From contig CAMLLF010000266.1 of the NCBI GenBank assembly GCA_946480705.1, positions 1 through 6,066 of the forward strand: a DNA stretch of 6,066 nucleotides, written 5' to 3'. Below, piece by piece: positions 5,033 to 6,066 of the stretch (positions are counted from its first letter, which is position 1; each line of letters starts with the position of its first letter). The translations under genes were made by a program, and so were the position numbers. This stretch comes from an uncultured Lysobacteraceae bacterium. Lineage in GTDB: Bacteria; Pseudomonadota; Gammaproteobacteria; Xanthomonadales; Rhodanobacteraceae. The notes beneath the pieces are model-generated. The model saw only the letters and a program-made list of their open reading frames with translations, had not been told where the DNA came from and ran no database searches.

Positions 5033-6066
5033 ATGGCTCTGCGCGATCAGTATCCGGTCATCGACGACCGACGCTACGCCGATCTCGTCGCCGAGGCGCG
5101 CACGCGCATTCCGCGCTACACGCCGGAGTGGACCGACCTCAACGAGAACGAGCCCGGCATGGCGATCGTCGAACTGTTCGGCTGGATGACCGAACTGTTG
5201 ACCTATCGCCTGGGCAAAGTGCCCAAGCTCAACTATCTGAAGTTCCTCGAACTCGTCGGCATCGAGCTGACGCCGGCCGCGCCGGCGGCGGCCGAAGTCG
5301 TCCTGCCCATGCTGCCGACGTTCGCCGCCGGCTACACCATCGTGCCCGCGCGCACGCAGCTGTCGGCGCAGCCGACCGGCGCGGACGCGCCGGTCGTGTT
5401 CGAGACCGAGCGCGCGCTGATCGCGCTCGTCGCGCAACTCGACGCCGTGCAGATCGACACCGGTTTCGAAGTGCTCGACGCGAGCGCCGCGAATGCCGCG
5501 GCCGACGTCGGCTTCCGGCCGTTCGGCTCGAACCCGCGGCCGGGCGCTGCGCTGATGCTCGGGTTCGACAGCGCGTTCGCGTTTCCGGCCGTGACGATCG
5601 ATCTCATGATCTGGATCCAGTCGCGCGCGGCGCGCGGGCCGCTCGTGGCCCGCGCCGGCGACGCGCCGCCGCCGCCCGTGACGCTGCAATGGGAATTCTG
5701 GGACGGCAAGGACTGGCGCGCGCTCGACGCGCAGCGCGACGACACCGCGGCGTTCAGCCGCAGCGGGCACGTCGTGCTGTCCGCGCCGCCCGCGAACGCG
5801 TTCGTCAGGACCGTGCGCGGCAAGATCGCCGCGCCGCGCTACTGGCTGCGCGCGCGACTCGTCGACGGCGCGTACCAGACCGCGCCCGAGGTCCTTGCGG
5901 TGCGCACGAACACCGCGACCGTGCGGCAGGCGCAGAGCGTCGACGCGGAAATCCTCGGCCGCAGCAGCGGCCGGCCCGACCAGGTGGTCGGCGGGGCGGT
6001 GGGGGACGACCCGGTCTCCGAGTCGCTGCCGTTCGCGCCGGGTGACGTGCTCGTGATGCAGGAGCC
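5033..6066 (+). CDS. Baseplate J / gp6-like wedge protein (Afp11-like), 3' partial
   Basis: The frame is open from the ATG at 5033 to the right edge, giving 344 residues of a protein usually far longer. The N-terminus is characteristic of CIS putative baseplate assembly proteins: TPEWTDLNENEPGMAIVELF (residues 30-49), GWMTELLTYRLGKVPKLNYL (50-69), KFLELVGIELTPAAPA (70-85). Then come a VPARTQLSAQPTG strand, an LQWEFWDGKDWRALD segment, a YWLRARLVDGAYQTAPEVLA segment, AVRTNTATVRQAQSVDAEIL and GRSSGRPDQ. With gp25 it forms the wedges that ring the spike and couple target contact to sheath contraction. GGAGG at 5018-5022, inside the gp25 gene, lies ten bases before the ATG. After GRSSGRPDQ the expected strand is less clear and glycine codons switch to GGG/GGT, so the final ~80 bases may not be native (see findings). 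The C-terminal J-type domain is outside the window. Confidence 0.9.
   Translation, partial: MALRDQYPVIDDRRYADLVAEARTRIPRYTPEWTDLNENEPGMAIVELFGWMTELLTYRLGKVPKLNYLKFLELVGIELTPAAPAAAEVVLPMLPTFAAGYTIVPARTQLSAQPTGADAPVVFETERALIALVAQLDAVQIDTGFEVLDASAANAAADVGFRPFGSNPRPGAALMLGFDSAFAFPAVTIDLMIWIQSRAARGPLVARAGDAPPPPVTLQWEFWDGKDWRALDAQRDDTAAFSRSGHVVLSAPPANAFVRTVRGKIAAPRYWLRARLVDGAYQTAPEVLAVRTNTATVRQAQSVDAEILGRSSGRPDQVVGGAVGDDPVSESLPFAPGDVLVMQE

Noticed and set aside
1..6066. Type VI secretion or ordinary P2-like prophage interpretation
   Set aside because: There are no TssB/TssC pair, Hcp or TssJLM-type genes; the sheath-tube-small-LysM-gpD-gpV-gp25-J order and LysM tube protein fit an extracellular CIS better than the P2 order. 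No lysis, capsid or integrase gene is present.
1..6066. CRISPR arrays, tRNA/rRNA genes, insertion sequences, terminators
   Set aside because: I saw no regularly spaced direct repeats, tRNA-like clover patterns, transposase frames, or hairpin followed by a T-run; nearly all bases are coding, with the largest gap 34 bases.

Overview
This window is a slice of a contractile injection system (CIS) operon, encoded entirely on the + strand. It is of the phage-tail-like extracellular type (Afp / PVC / MAC class), not a type VI secretion system. DNA is strongly GC-rich, with third positions mostly G or C and a preference for GCG, TCG, ACG, CGC and GGC codons. This fits a high-GC proteobacterium; a Burkholderiales-like or related beta/gammaproteobacterium is my guess, but nothing here fixes the taxon. 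The 6066 bp may be a whole metagenomic contig, because both ends cut genes and at least the left end looks chimeric.

Layout, left to right: end of a tail sheath gene (to 541); inner tube protein, T4 gp19 family (538-1092); 68-residue small protein in the Afp6 position (1089-1295); LysM-carrying CIS tube/baseplate protein, Afp7-like (1292-2062); gp27/gpD-like spike hub (2066-3310); gp5/gpV-like OB-fold spike (3345-3854); an unrecognised hydrophobic, cysteine-rich 255-residue protein (3865-4632); gp25/gpW-like wedge protein (4629-5030); start of a large gp6/baseplate-J-like (Afp11-like) wedge protein that runs off the right edge (5033-6066). The order matches the Afp/PVC cassette, except that the Afp8-type spike is split into two genes, the unknown gene lies between spike and gp25, and no PAAR tip gene is present between gp25 and the J-like gene. 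Genes are packed with 4-base start/stop overlaps or short gaps, so they are probably co-transcribed and partly translationally coupled. No promoter, terminator or RNA gene could be supported.

Functionally, the sheath contracts around the tube, the tube carries the hub-spike complex at its end, and the gp25 and J-like proteins form the baseplate wedges that trigger contraction. The cap, ATPase, tape measure, fibres, PAAR tip and effectors would lie outside the window.

The strongest anomalies are two in-frame mosaic junctions. About the first 100 bases encode a glycogen-debranching-enzyme (GlgX)-like segment joined directly to a sheath C-terminal domain. The first ~60 residues of the LysM protein look like a piece of an unrelated uncharacterised bacterial protein family joined to the CIS tube fold. 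Codon choice also shifts in these stretches. They may be assembly chimeras or real hybrid genes; raw reads would decide. The second notable item is the unknown cysteine-rich hydrophobic protein beside the spike.
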